Below are positions 1-6,713 of a DNA stretch of 18,732 bases, piece by piece (position 1 is the stretch's first letter; each line of letters starts with the position of its first letter). The DNA is taken from positions 30,324 through 49,055 of the forward strand of contig DCFP01000020.1 of assembly GCA_002319925.1 (NCBI GenBank). Direction: 5' to 3'. The notes beneath the pieces were generated by a model. It was not told the DNA's origin. It searched no databases and saw nothing but the letters and a program-made list of their open reading frames with translations. The DNA comes from Holophagaceae bacterium UBA1801 (lineage in GTDB: Bacteria; Acidobacteriota; Holophagae; Holophagales; Holophagaceae). Position numbers and translations under genes: made by a program.

Positions 1-561
1 GTGCAGATGCGCACCGAGATCAAGGCGCTGCACCAACGGCTCAAGAACACCGTCATCTACGTGACTCACGACCAGATCGAGGCCATGACCCTGGCCGATC
101 GCATCGTCGTGATGAATGCCGGCAAGATCGAGCAAGTAGGCAAACCCTTGGCGCTCTACGATCGACCCGCCAATCTGTTCGTGGCCGGATTCATCGGCTC
201 CCCCGCCATGAATTTCATCTCCGGCGCCGCCGTCTCGGATGGTACGAGATTGGTATTGAAGACCGATAGCGGAGCGAAGTTTCCCCTACCCGCGGTGGGC
301 GTGACTCCCGGAAAGGGAATCACCCTTGGTATCCGCCCCGAACATGTGGTCGTTTCTCCGAACGGCCCGGTCACCATGAACGTGGATGTCGTGGAACCTA
401 CCGGGGCGGAAACGCATTTCTACAGCCGTGTGGATGATGCGCCCTTCTGCGTGGCAGCCCACCACCGGCTGGACATCACCGCGGGCCAAGCAGTGAATCT
501 GGAGTTCCCGCAGGATCGCGTGCATGTGTTCGATACCCAGACCGGCTCGCGCATCAATTGA
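1..561 (+). CDS. Sugar ABC transporter ATP-binding protein, MalK/UgpC/MsmK type (3' part only)
   Basis: This is the C-terminal half of an ATPase that energises import of a sugar or sugar-phosphate at the inner membrane. The visible 186 residues begin after the Walker B region. They show the H-loop in YVTHDQIEAMTLADRI (His at about visible residue 23), then GKIEQVGKPLALYDRPANLF and FIGSPAMNF, which are hallmarks of the MalK/UgpC branch. A TOBE regulatory domain follows from about residue 105 (LGIRPEHV at 109-116). Walker A and the LSGGQ signature must lie upstream of the window, since family members run about 360 residues. The GTG at base 1 is an internal codon, not a start. The neighbouring GntR/UTRA regulator fits a sugar-uptake operon. 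The substrate cannot be told from this fragment. Confidence 0.93.
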   Translation: MQMRTEIKALHQRLKNTVIYVTHDQIEAMTLADRIVVMNAGKIEQVGKPLALYDRPANLFVAGFIGSPAMNFISGAAVSDGTRLVLKTDSGAKFPLPAVGVTPGKGITLGIRPEHVVVSPNGPVTMNVDVVEPTGAETHFYSRVDDAPFCVAAHHRLDITAGQAVNLEFPQDRVHVFDTQTGSRIN

Positions 562-618
562 AGACTTTGCAGCATCGGATCAAGCAGAGGTCATTTAGTG
601 GAAAGGAATGGATTAGAC

Positions 619-633
619 TGGTATTAATAACCA
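619..633. promoter_or_regulatory. Putative operator for the adjacent GntR-family regulator
   Basis: The sequence TGGTATTAATAACCA has inverted TGGT/ACCA arms around a 7-base AT core, 21 bases before the regulator start. Known operators of HutC/NagR/DasR-type GntR proteins use TGGT...ACCA arms, usually with a shorter core. The AT core also resembles a -10 element (TATTAA at 622-627), so binding could block transcription. This is inference from position and symmetry. The wider spacing than the usual form is a reason for caution. Confidence 0.4.
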
Positions 634-654
634 CAACGAGGCCAGGGAACGCGG

Positions 655-1422
655 ATGACACCCAGAAACGAGAATGCTAGAGAAGGAGCCAATGGCCTTC
701 CCGAGGCATTGAAGATCGACCCGGAAGATCAGACCCCGTTGTACCTGCAGGTCCGGAAGGTGCTCCTGAACGCCATCAAGCGCGGGGTCTTCCAGGCCGA
801 CGATGCCCTCCCCTCCGAGCGCACCCTATCGGAGATGATCGGGATTTCCCGCGTCACCGCCCGGAAAGCCATCGACGCCCTCGCCAGCGAAGGCGTGATC
901 GTCCGCAAGCACGGTTCCGGAAACTACATCGCGCCCCTGCTCGAACAGCCCCTTTCCCGCTTAACCAGCTTCACGGAAGAGCTGAAGCAGCGCGGCTTCA
1001 AGCCCACATCCCGATGGCTGAGCCGGGTGGTCGCGCGCGCCTTGCCGGATGAGCTCCTGACCTTCGGCCTGTCCCCCGGCGCGAAGGTCGTGCGGCTGGA
1101 GCGCGTGCGCATGGCCAGTGACGTGCCCATGGCATTCGAATACAGCGTCCTGCCCCTGACCTTCGTGCCGAAGCCTGAAGCCCTGCAGGACTCGCTCTAT
1201 GCCTACCTGGCCAAGCACGGCTTCCTTCCTTCGCGCGCCCTGCAGCACATCCGCGCGAGCAATGCGACGGCGCGCCACGCCCAGCTGCTTTCCATCGCGG
1301 AAGGACTGGCGTTGATGGATGTCACGCGCATCAGCTACCTGGAAGATGGCCGCGTGGTGGAGGTCACACAGACCTTGTGCAGGAACGACTACTACGACTT
1401 CGTGGTCGAACTCAGGCGCTGA
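655..1422 (+). CDS. GntR/HutC-family transcriptional regulator (wHTH plus UTRA domain)
   Basis: This is a 255-residue DNA-binding regulator. The GntR winged helix-turn-helix spans about residues 26-92, with the classic LPSERTLSEMIGISRVTARK segment at 52-71 and the wing at KHGSGNYI. A UTRA effector-binding domain spans about 105-250 (SFTEELKQRGFKP, then RLERVRMASDVPMAFEYSVLP, ending in DYYDFVVELRR). UTRA domains of this subfamily bind small molecules, often phosphosugars or amino sugars, and release DNA on binding. The ATG at 655 gives the full family length, although no strong Shine-Dalgarno is visible. The gene lies 93 bases downstream of a sugar ABC transporter ATPase on the same strand, so it is the likely local regulator. 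The effector is unknown. Confidence 0.93.
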   Translation: MTPRNENAREGANGLPEALKIDPEDQTPLYLQVRKVLLNAIKRGVFQADDALPSERTLSEMIGISRVTARKAIDALASEGVIVRKHGSGNYIAPLLEQPLSRLTSFTEELKQRGFKPTSRWLSRVVARALPDELLTFGLSPGAKVVRLERVRMASDVPMAFEYSVLPLTFVPKPEALQDSLYAYLAKHGFLPSRALQHIRASNATARHAQLLSIAEGLALMDVTRISYLEDGRVVEVTQTLCRNDYYDFVVELRR

Positions 1423-1470
1423 CAGGAACGGGTCCGTGGTTCGCGCCAACGCATGTGAATTCAACGACTG

Positions 1471-1492
1471 CGCGTCATGGTGACCATACGCG
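1471..1492. repeat. Near-perfect palindrome between gntR-type gene and receiver gene
   Basis: Arms CGCGT(C)ATGGT and ACCAT-ACGCG surround a single central G, with one unpaired C at 1476. The core ATGGTGACCAT (1477-1487) is a perfect odd palindrome. With almost no loop and no following T tract, it looks more like a protein-binding site than an intrinsic terminator. It shares TGGT/ACCA half-sites with the palindrome at 619-633, but with a 1-base rather than 7-base centre. It lies 35 bases before the receiver start. Confidence 0.4.
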
Positions 1493-1526
1493 TTCACCAG
1501 ACCGCTCCATGACGTTACCATAGCCC

Positions 1527-1889
1527 ATGGCGAAAATCCTGGTGATCGACGACAGCTCCATGATGAGGGACTACCTGCGCCGATGCCTGGAGAAGATGGG
1601 ATATACGGTGGAAGAGTGGATCCCCCTCTCCCCCATGGAGATTCCGGACAAACTGGCGGAATCCAAACCGGACCTCATCCTCAGCGATTACCAGATGCCC
1701 GGCTGCAACGGGCTCAGCCTGGCCAAGATGGTCCAGCGCGTGAATCCCGATCTGCCCGTTGTCATCCTCACGGCCTACCGGGACCCCGATGCCGAGTCGA
1801 AGCTCCAGAAATGCGGTGTGAAGAAGACCATCTACAAACCGATCAACGCCGAAATGCTCGACCAGGTAGTGAAGTCCCTCCTTCCTTGA
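1527..1889 (+). CDS. Single-domain response regulator (CheY-like receiver)
   Basis: This is a 120-residue stand-alone receiver domain with no output domain. The acidic pocket is Asp8-Asp9 (LVIDDS), the phosphoacceptor is Asp54 in ILSDYQMPG, Thr82 follows in VILTAYRD, and the conserved Lys104 is in IYKPI. All the residues needed for phosphorylation are present. Such proteins act by protein-protein contact in chemotaxis, phosphorelays or signalling hubs. No histidine kinase is in the window, so its partner is unknown. The insert EEWIPLSPMEIPDKL (29-43) is proline-rich for this position. The ATG at 1527 has no clear Shine-Dalgarno, but the MAKILVIDDS start is standard for the family. Confidence 0.92.
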   Translation: MAKILVIDDSSMMRDYLRRCLEKMGYTVEEWIPLSPMEIPDKLAESKPDLILSDYQMPGCNGLSLAKMVQRVNPDLPVVILTAYRDPDAESKLQKCGVKKTIYKPINAEMLDQVVKSLLP

Positions 1890-1974
1890 TACCCCTCCGC
1901 CGCTTCCAACTGAAGAAATCCAAGCTACCGCGACCAAGAACTGGGATTTTCGGATCGCATTCCCCTTCCACGGC

Positions 1975-2006
1975 TTGTAAACCTAGACTATCGTCCTGGT
2001 TAGAAT
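1975..2006 (+). promoter_or_regulatory. Possible promoter of the kinase block
   Basis: TAGAAT at 2001-2006 matches a sigma-70 -10 element in five of six positions. TTGTAA at 1975-1980 is a candidate -35, but the 20-base spacer is longer than ideal. The resulting leader would be about 20 bases and would contain the AGGGAA ribosome binding site. The assignment is tentative. I see nothing else in the 141-base gap after the receiver gene, including no convincing terminator. Confidence 0.3.
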
Positions 2007-2030
2007 AGGGCTCACTTACAGGGAAACGGC

Positions 2031-3557
2031 ATGATGGGTGTCTCAGCACCAATCAAGGAACGCCAGAAGGTCAGGCTGGAAAAACGGCTGGGCCGGCGAT
2101 TCTCGTTCGTCTCCGTCCTGGGTCAGGGGGCCGCGGGCACGGTGTACGAGGTGATGAACCTGCACCTGCAGCGCAAGGAAGCCCTGAAGGTCCTGGCCGA
2201 CACCCAGCCCGAGGACTTCTCCACCCGGTTCTCCCACGAAGCCAAGGTATCCGCGGCCCTCGATCATCCGAACATCGTGAAGATCTACGAGTTCGAGCAG
2301 GAGAGGGGCAGCTTCTGGTACTCCATGCAGTTCATCGATGGCCCTTCCCTCGCCCAGATCATGACGATACGGAAGGATCTGGACGAAGTGGCCATGGCGC
2401 GCCTGGCCATTCCGCTGCTCGACGCCCTCCATTACAGCCACATCCATGGCATCATCCACCGCGACATCAAGCCTGGCAACATCCTGATCAACGAGCAGGG
2501 ACGGCCCTTTCTCACGGACTTCGGAATCGCCAAGACCACCGATAATCTGGTCAAGACCCGCACCGGAACCATGCTGGGCACTCCCGCCTACGTTGCGCCG
2601 GAACAGGCCATGGGCCAGCCGGTGGATCACCGCGCGGACATCTATTCGCTGGGCGTGACGCTGTACGAGATGCTCGCCAAGCGCCTGCCCTTCACCGCGG
2701 AGAACTCGCTGCAGACCGTGGTCATGCGGATCCAGGAGGATCCGGAGCCCCTCCTGAAGCACTGCCCGTCCATGCACGCAGCCTTCACGGACATCATCAT
2801 GCGCGCCCTCGTCCGGGAAAAACTGGGCCGGTGGGAAAGCGCCATGGACATGAAAACGGCCCTCATCCAGGCCTGCGAGGAATTGGGCATCTCCTGGGAC
2901 CAGCCCATGATGGCCCCCATCGAACTAGCCCGGCTGCGCAAGACCATGTCCCTGGAAGAATCCACCATCGTGGATCTCGGCGGAGAAGGCCCCTGGCAGA
3001 TGGTCTACGATCCCCCGGCCATCGTCCGCTTTCTGCGCCGGATCCACTGGCCCTGGCTGGCGGGCTCCGCCGCCTGCATCGTGGTCGCCTTCGCGGGAGT
3101 GCTCTGGTGGCGCCATGCCAGGGCGGCCGTCCCTGTTCCGCCCCCTCCAAGCGTTTCTACTGCACCCGCGCCCCCTCCAATCGCTATTCCCACGCCTGCA
3201 CCATCGGCTCCACCCATAATTCCAGCAGTAAAGACGCCGCCGCAGGCGGTCCCCGCGCCTCCCAAGACGCCTGAAGCCATTCCCCGCAGGGCCGTCACAC
3301 CCCCCATGCTCCAGGAATCGTCCCAGCCGGAACTGAACGGCGCTCAGTGTGCCGGACTCACCGTGAATCTGTCCCTGCACATCGGCGAGGATGGCCATGT
3401 CAAGTCGTGCAAGGTCCTCTCCAAGGTCCCACCGGAATGCGCCAAGGCCGCCCAGGATGCGGGCCTGCGCTACCGCTTCCAACCCGCCCTGGACGCCCAG
3501 GGACAGCCCGTGGAGAGCGTCGTCGCCATCGCCATCATCCTTGCGGGAGCGCCATGA
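2031..3557 (+). CDS. Ser/Thr protein kinase with one TM helix and a TonB-C-like periplasmic domain
   Basis: This is a 508-residue PknB-type (Hanks) kinase. The catalytic domain spans about 25-285 and is intact: glycine loop GQGAAGTVYEV (31-41), Lys53 in ALKVL, Glu70, catalytic loop HRDIKPGN (143-150), DFG at 163-165, activation segment with GTPAYVAPE (183-191). A single hydrophobic helix lies at about 342-360, flanked by Trp and followed by Arg-His-Ala-Arg. A Pro/Ala-rich linker (about 367-425) follows. The last 75 residues resemble the TonB C-terminal fold: GLTVNLSLHIGEDGHVKSCK, then AGLRYRFQPALDAQGQPVES. Three cysteines (440, 460, 470) sit there. The kinase would be cytoplasmic and the tail periplasmic. 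AGGGAA at 2020-2025 supports ATG 2031; ATG 2034 is equally possible. It overlaps the next gene by the ATGA motif. PASTA repeats, common in PknB tails, are absent. Confidence 0.93.
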   Translation: MMGVSAPIKERQKVRLEKRLGRRFSFVSVLGQGAAGTVYEVMNLHLQRKEALKVLADTQPEDFSTRFSHEAKVSAALDHPNIVKIYEFEQERGSFWYSMQFIDGPSLAQIMTIRKDLDEVAMARLAIPLLDALHYSHIHGIIHRDIKPGNILINEQGRPFLTDFGIAKTTDNLVKTRTGTMLGTPAYVAPEQAMGQPVDHRADIYSLGVTLYEMLAKRLPFTAENSLQTVVMRIQEDPEPLLKHCPSMHAAFTDIIMRALVREKLGRWESAMDMKTALIQACEELGISWDQPMMAPIELARLRKTMSLEESTIVDLGGEGPWQMVYDPPAIVRFLRRIHWPWLAGSAACIVVAFAGVLWWRHARAAVPVPPPPSVSTAPAPPPIAIPTPAPSAPPIIPAVKTPPQAVPAPPKTPEAIPRRAVTPPMLQESSQPELNGAQCAGLTVNLSLHIGEDGHVKSCKVLSKVPPECAKAAQDAGLRYRFQPALDAQGQPVESVVAIAIILAGAP

Positions 3558-4261
3558 TGAACCTTCGCATGATCCCGTCCATGGCAATCATGGCTTGGAT
3601 TTTCGCCCTAGGCTGCACAAAACCAGAACCAACGGTCGTTCCCGTGGTCGAAGAAAAGCAACCTGCCCTCGTCGCGTCCGTTCTGTCCACACCTGGACAG
3701 GCCATGGTTACGCTGAAGGATCACACCATCGGGCTGACGCCGCAGTCGGTTCCCCTGGGTGCGGCCACCGATCTGCTGCAGCTCAATGCTTCCATCGGCA
3801 ATGAGATCGCCACGGAAAAACGGATCCGGTTCATCTCCCCGGAGCGAGCCGAGGTCCACTTCGTTTTCGGCAAGGACCGCTCGCCCTTCGCCAAGGCCCT
3901 CGGCCTTTCCAAGGTGCTGGTGTTCGAGTATGGAGAGGGCATCACTTTCGACGTGGACCAGTCAGATCTCCGGCCCGGATTCCAGGCTCTGCTCGAACGG
4001 CAGGCAGACATGCTCAAGGCGCATTTCACGGATCTGGACATCTACGTCTGCGGGCACACCGATAGCACCGGCAACATCACGCACAATCTCGCATTATCCC
4101 TGGCGCGAGCCCAGACCGTTGCCAGGCAGCTGGAAACTTTGGGAATCCCGAAATCCCGCTTGAAGGTGCAAGGCTTTGGTAGCGCCTACCCCGTGGCGGG
4201 CAACGACACGGCGGAAGGCAAGGCCTTGAATCGTCGGACCGAGATCGTACTGCCTCAATAA
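3554..4261 (+). CDS. OmpA-family outer-membrane lipoprotein (peptidoglycan-binding)
   Basis: This 235-residue protein starts with a lipoprotein signal: basic MMNLRM, a hydrophobic stretch, and lipobox FALGC with Cys21 as the lipidation site. Residues about 30-120 form a region I do not recognise. An OmpA/MotB/Pal C-terminal domain spans about 122-235, with IYVCGHTDSTG (Asp170) and ALNRRTEIVL (Arg228), the pair that binds diaminopimelate in family members. It probably anchors to peptidoglycan from the outer or inner membrane. The start codon overlaps the kinase stop (ATGA at 3554-3557), with GGGAG at 3545-3549, so it is translationally coupled to the kinase. ATG 3557 is an equally close start. 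Open frame upstream of 3554 is kinase overlap, not part of this gene. Confidence 0.88.
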   Translation: MMNLRMIPSMAIMAWIFALGCTKPEPTVVPVVEEKQPALVASVLSTPGQAMVTLKDHTIGLTPQSVPLGAATDLLQLNASIGNEIATEKRIRFISPERAEVHFVFGKDRSPFAKALGLSKVLVFEYGEGITFDVDQSDLRPGFQALLERQADMLKAHFTDLDIYVCGHTDSTGNITHNLALSLARAQTVARQLETLGIPKSRLKVQGFGSAYPVAGNDTAEGKALNRRTEIVLPQ

Positions 4262-4270
4262 GGAGCCATC

Positions 4271-4846
4271 ATGTTCGGTCAGAGGACCTCACTGTTCGTC
4301 AGGGAACATGTGGCGATGATGAAGCTGCGGGACACCTACGATCTCTTGGATCCCGAAGGGCAAGCCGTGATCGGCCAGGCCAAGGACGAGCCGGCGGCCT
4401 GGGCCAAGTGGCTGAGGCTGGGCGTGAAAAAGGCCATGTTGCCCACGAGCTTGAACGTCTATGCCTCCAGCAATCCCCAGCCGATCTTGCGAGTCAAGAA
4501 ACACGCGGCTTTCTTCAGGACCCGCCTCGAAATCATCGACGAACAGGGCCGATGCCTCGCCCAGTTGCGGAGCAAGGCCTTTTCCCTGGGCGGTGCGTTC
4601 GTGATTTTCGACGCGACCGGCCAGGAGATCGGCCAGCTCAAGGGCGATTGGAAGGGCTGGGACTACGCCGCCACCATCCAGGGAATTCCCATCGGAATCG
4701 TGACCAAGAAGTGGGCGGGATTCTTCAAGGAAGTGTTCACCAGCGCGGACCAGTACCTGGTGAAATCGGAGCGCCCAGAACAGCTCCCGCTCCTCCTCGG
4801 ATTGGCCCTCGCCATCGATGTAGTCTACAAGGAGCGGCAAGGCTGA
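4271..4846 (+). CDS. LURP-one-related / phospholipid scramblase-like protein
   Basis: This 191-residue protein looks like the LOR/scramblase (Tubby-like) fold: successive beta-strand segments such as LRVKKHAAFFRTRLEIIDEQ (about 73-92), ALSKAF-like and VIFDATGQEIGQLKGDWKGW (111-130), and the family-like end TKKWAGFFKEVFTSADQYLV (145-164), followed by a hydrophobic helix LPLLLGLALAIDVV (172-185). Bacterial members have no settled function; the eukaryotic relatives bind membranes or phosphoinositides. There is no signal peptide, so it is probably cytoplasmic or membrane-associated. AAGGAG at 4260-4265 overlaps the stop of the lipoprotein gene and sits five bases before ATG 4271, which supports co-transcription with the kinase and lipoprotein. 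Family assignment is by motif recall. Confidence 0.75.
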   Translation: MFGQRTSLFVREHVAMMKLRDTYDLLDPEGQAVIGQAKDEPAAWAKWLRLGVKKAMLPTSLNVYASSNPQPILRVKKHAAFFRTRLEIIDEQGRCLAQLRSKAFSLGGAFVIFDATGQEIGQLKGDWKGWDYAATIQGIPIGIVTKKWAGFFKEVFTSADQYLVKSERPEQLPLLLGLALAIDVVYKERQG

Positions 4847-4924
4847 ATCAGCATCGCGGCCTCGACCTGGATGCCAATTCCTGGCACCCTTCTGGGCAAC
4901 TCATCCTCAGAATAGGGAGCCGAT

Positions 4925-5404
4925 ATGGCCGAAGCGAAGAAAAGCAGCAGTAAGGTCATTCTCTGGGTCGCGCTTGGCTGCGGGGGCATTTTGTTCCTGG
5001 GCATGCTCACCTGCGCTGGTGCCGTGTACTACTTCAAGAAAAAGGCGGTGGACGAAATCAGCCAGAAGAATCCGGGCCTCGGTGAAGCCATCCAGAAGGG
5101 CGGCATCACCGCCGGCGTCACGGCGGGGGCGGGTCAGATGGTGGCCACCGGAGCCGCGGCGTACGGCGGCATGGCCTTGGTGGCGACCCTGCCGAAGGAA
5201 GAGCAGAAGGAGAACATGGCGATCCTCGAACGCCTCGTGAAGGTCGGCCCGCAGCTCACCACCGAGGACATCGAGGCCATCGGCAAGAGCATGGAGAAGG
5301 TGCAGAAGGCGCATGAGGCGGACAAGAGCATGCCCACGGCGGATGACGCCCGGGAATTCATGGCCGCCATCAAACCCATCGCCGAGAAATACGAACCCAA
5401 ATAG
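4925..5404 (+). CDS. Small Gly/Ala-rich single-pass membrane protein of unknown function
   Basis: I do not recognise a family for this 159-residue protein. It has a short Lys/Ser-rich N-terminus (MAEAKKSSSK), a transmembrane helix at about 11-36 and a basic stop FKKK (37-40). A Gly/Ala-rich, weakly hydrophobic stretch at about 59-90 (GGITAGVTAGAGQMVATG) could enter or cross the membrane. A charged helical tail (91-159) may form a coiled coil. GGGAG at 4915-4919 precedes ATG 4925 by five bases. The gene is 78 bases after the scramblase-like gene and ends about 60 bases before a strong terminator, so it is probably the last gene of the kinase block. Confidence 0.75.
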   Translation: MAEAKKSSSKVILWVALGCGGILFLGMLTCAGAVYYFKKKAVDEISQKNPGLGEAIQKGGITAGVTAGAGQMVATGAAAYGGMALVATLPKEEQKENMAILERLVKVGPQLTTEDIEAIGKSMEKVQKAHEADKSMPTADDAREFMAAIKPIAEKYEPK

Positions 5405-5464
5405 ACGCCGAAAGCGGCTCTTCAGTTTTTCAAGTCATACAGGTTCGCAATCAAAAAACAGAAA

Positions 5465-5512
5465 CGCCAAGACACCAGATTTCAATGCGTCTTGGCGGCG
5501 AGCTTTTTTTTT
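5465..5512. terminator. Bidirectional intrinsic terminator between convergent genes
   Basis: CGCCAAGAC (5465-5473) and GTCTTGGCG (5489-5497) form a perfect 9-bp stem with a 15-base loop. On the plus strand nine T residues follow at 5504-5512. On the minus strand the stem is followed by TTTCTGTTTTTT (complement of 5453-5464). It therefore can end transcription from the kinase block on one side and from the glycosyltransferase gene on the other. It accounts for most of the 118-base gap. Confidence 0.85.
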
Positions 5513-5522
5513 CAAATCGAAA

Positions 5523-6524
5523 TTAATCATCCGCTCCGTACATGCATCCGAAATGGCTCGCCACCATGTGGGGTGTCAATTCCTCCATGCACTGGCGGCG
5601 CTGGCACTGCCGCTCGCGGCATGGCGAGCAGAGGATTCCCGTGCGCAAGATCTCGCCCGCCTCCTTGGGAAGCCCGGCGATGACGGGGTCCGAGGACCCG
5701 TAGATCCCCACGGCGTGCACCCCCGCCACCACGGCCAGATGCAACAGGCCGGTATCCGGCGCGAGGACGTGATGGGCCTGGCGCAGGGTGGCCGCGAGCT
5801 GCCAGAGGGATTGTTTGGGCAGCGCCGGCACATCCGTAGTGTGGGGCAGCCATTCCCGCAATTCCTCTTCCTCCGGTCCCAGGGACCAGCGCATGTTGTA
5901 GTCGAACTCCAGCAACCGGACCAGGATCAGCCATTGTGCGAGGGGCCAGCGCTTGATGGCGCCGCGCCGCGAAGCCCCCGGGACCAGTACGATCCGGGGC
6001 TTGTCGGAATCGCCCCACACGTTCTCCGGAGGTTCCGGAAGCGGCACATCCTTGAGCACAGGCCTGAAGCGGTCAAGACCTTGGACACCCATGCTTTCGC
6101 CGAAGTCACCGGCAAGACCCAGCGCCTGTTCGTAACGGCTCTGGTATTTGAACGGCAAGGGCCGCGTCTGGAGCCATCTCGCGCCTTCCTTCGTCACGCC
6201 ATCCCCCCAACGAACGGGGATGTCCGCGAATTTGGGAATCAACGCTGACTTCAGGATGCCGTGGAAATCCAGGGAGGCATCCGCCCCGCGGACGAGCTCG
6301 GCCACGCGTTTCAGTTCCTTCACCGCACCCATCGGGTTCGACAGGCGCTTGCGATGGACGATCACGGGCTCCAGCCAGGGGAATGGCTCCAGGAGGAAGG
6401 CGTGACGGTCTTCCACCACGGCCTGGAGCCTGGCGTCCGGGAAAGCTTGATGCAGGTTCGCCCACGCGGGCAGGACGCGAAGGATGTCGCCGAGCGCGGA
6501 TAACCGCAGAAGGACCAAACGCAT
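5523..6524 (-). CDS. Glycosyltransferase family 9 (heptosyltransferase-like)
   Basis: This 333-residue GT9 enzyme would transfer a sugar, classically ADP-heptose, onto lipopolysaccharide core on the cytoplasmic face of the inner membrane. Evidence: N-terminal MRLVLLRLSALGDILRVLPA (GT9 start with SALGD), nucleotide-sugar region VLVPGASRRGAIKRWP (179-194), and APDTGLLHLAVVAGVHAVGI (255-274) followed by YGSSDP. A Cys-rich end (Cys299, 302, 307, 312) is common in the family. The start was set at the third candidate ATG, because AGGATGG sits six bases upstream on the minus strand and the family begins MRxLLxRLSxLGD. The open frame extends to 6638 but that extension is not family-like. Acceptor and donor are not determined. 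It is divergent from glgC. Confidence 0.88.
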   Translation of the reverse strand: MRLVLLRLSALGDILRVLPAWANLHQAFPDARLQAVVEDRHAFLLEPFPWLEPVIVHRKRLSNPMGAVKELKRVAELVRGADASLDFHGILKSALIPKFADIPVRWGDGVTKEGARWLQTRPLPFKYQSRYEQALGLAGDFGESMGVQGLDRFRPVLKDVPLPEPPENVWGDSDKPRIVLVPGASRRGAIKRWPLAQWLILVRLLEFDYNMRWSLGPEEEELREWLPHTTDVPALPKQSLWQLAATLRQAHHVLAPDTGLLHLAVVAGVHAVGIYGSSDPVIAGLPKEAGEILRTGILCSPCRERQCQRRQCMEELTPHMVASHFGCMYGADD

Positions 6525-6579
6525 GGTTTCCATCCTATCCCATCGTCCCGGAATGATCCCATAGGCGGTATGCGAGACC

Positions 6580-6621
6580 GATGCCAAGAAATTGGGATGC
6601 CGCAATGATCCGCGGGATGCC
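6580..6621. repeat. Short direct repeats in the divergent glgC / GT9 intergenic region
   Basis: GATGCC occurs three times at 6580-6585, 6596-6601 and 6616-6621. The last two copies extend to GGGATGCC (6594-6601 and 6614-6621), exactly 20 bases apart. AATGATCC also occurs twice (6552-6559 and 6604-6611). The repeats lie just upstream of the putative glgC -10 element and could be binding sites for a regulator, or chance in GC-rich DNA. Confidence 0.3.
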
Positions 6622-6651
6622 ATTTTCGCTGGCTTCATGGCAGGTCCCGCC

Positions 6652-6657
6652 TATACT
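6652..6657 (+). promoter_or_regulatory. Putative -10 element of glgC
   Basis: TATACT matches the sigma-70 -10 consensus in five of six positions and would start a leader of about 50 bases before glgC. No good -35 is visible at the standard distance, so activation by a bound regulator is possible. The same hexamer in the same CTATACT context precedes the GNAT gene at 12464-12469. Confidence 0.4.
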
Positions 6658-6713
6658 TGCCGCAAAACCAACGATGGTGGCCTACTTACGAGGTCAACCC
6701 AGAGGAGCATGAA

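Noticed and set aside
1..561. GTG at base 1 as a real start codon for a short ATPase
   Set aside because: The protein would lack Walker A and signature motifs; the frame is clearly the 3' part of a gene starting before the window.
1583..2008. 141-codon plus-strand frame overlapping the receiver gene
   Set aside because: Pro/Arg-rich frame-shifted shadow; the receiver frame carries every phosphorylation residue.
4872..4886. Hairpin TGCCA-ATTCC-TGGCA between the scramblase-like and small membrane protein genes
   Set aside because: Only five base pairs (seven with a bulge) and no T tract; too weak to call a terminator or to split the block.
5313..6248. 311-codon plus-strand open frame across the terminator and glycosyltransferase
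   Set aside because: It crosses a strong intrinsic terminator and runs antisense to a clear GT9 gene.
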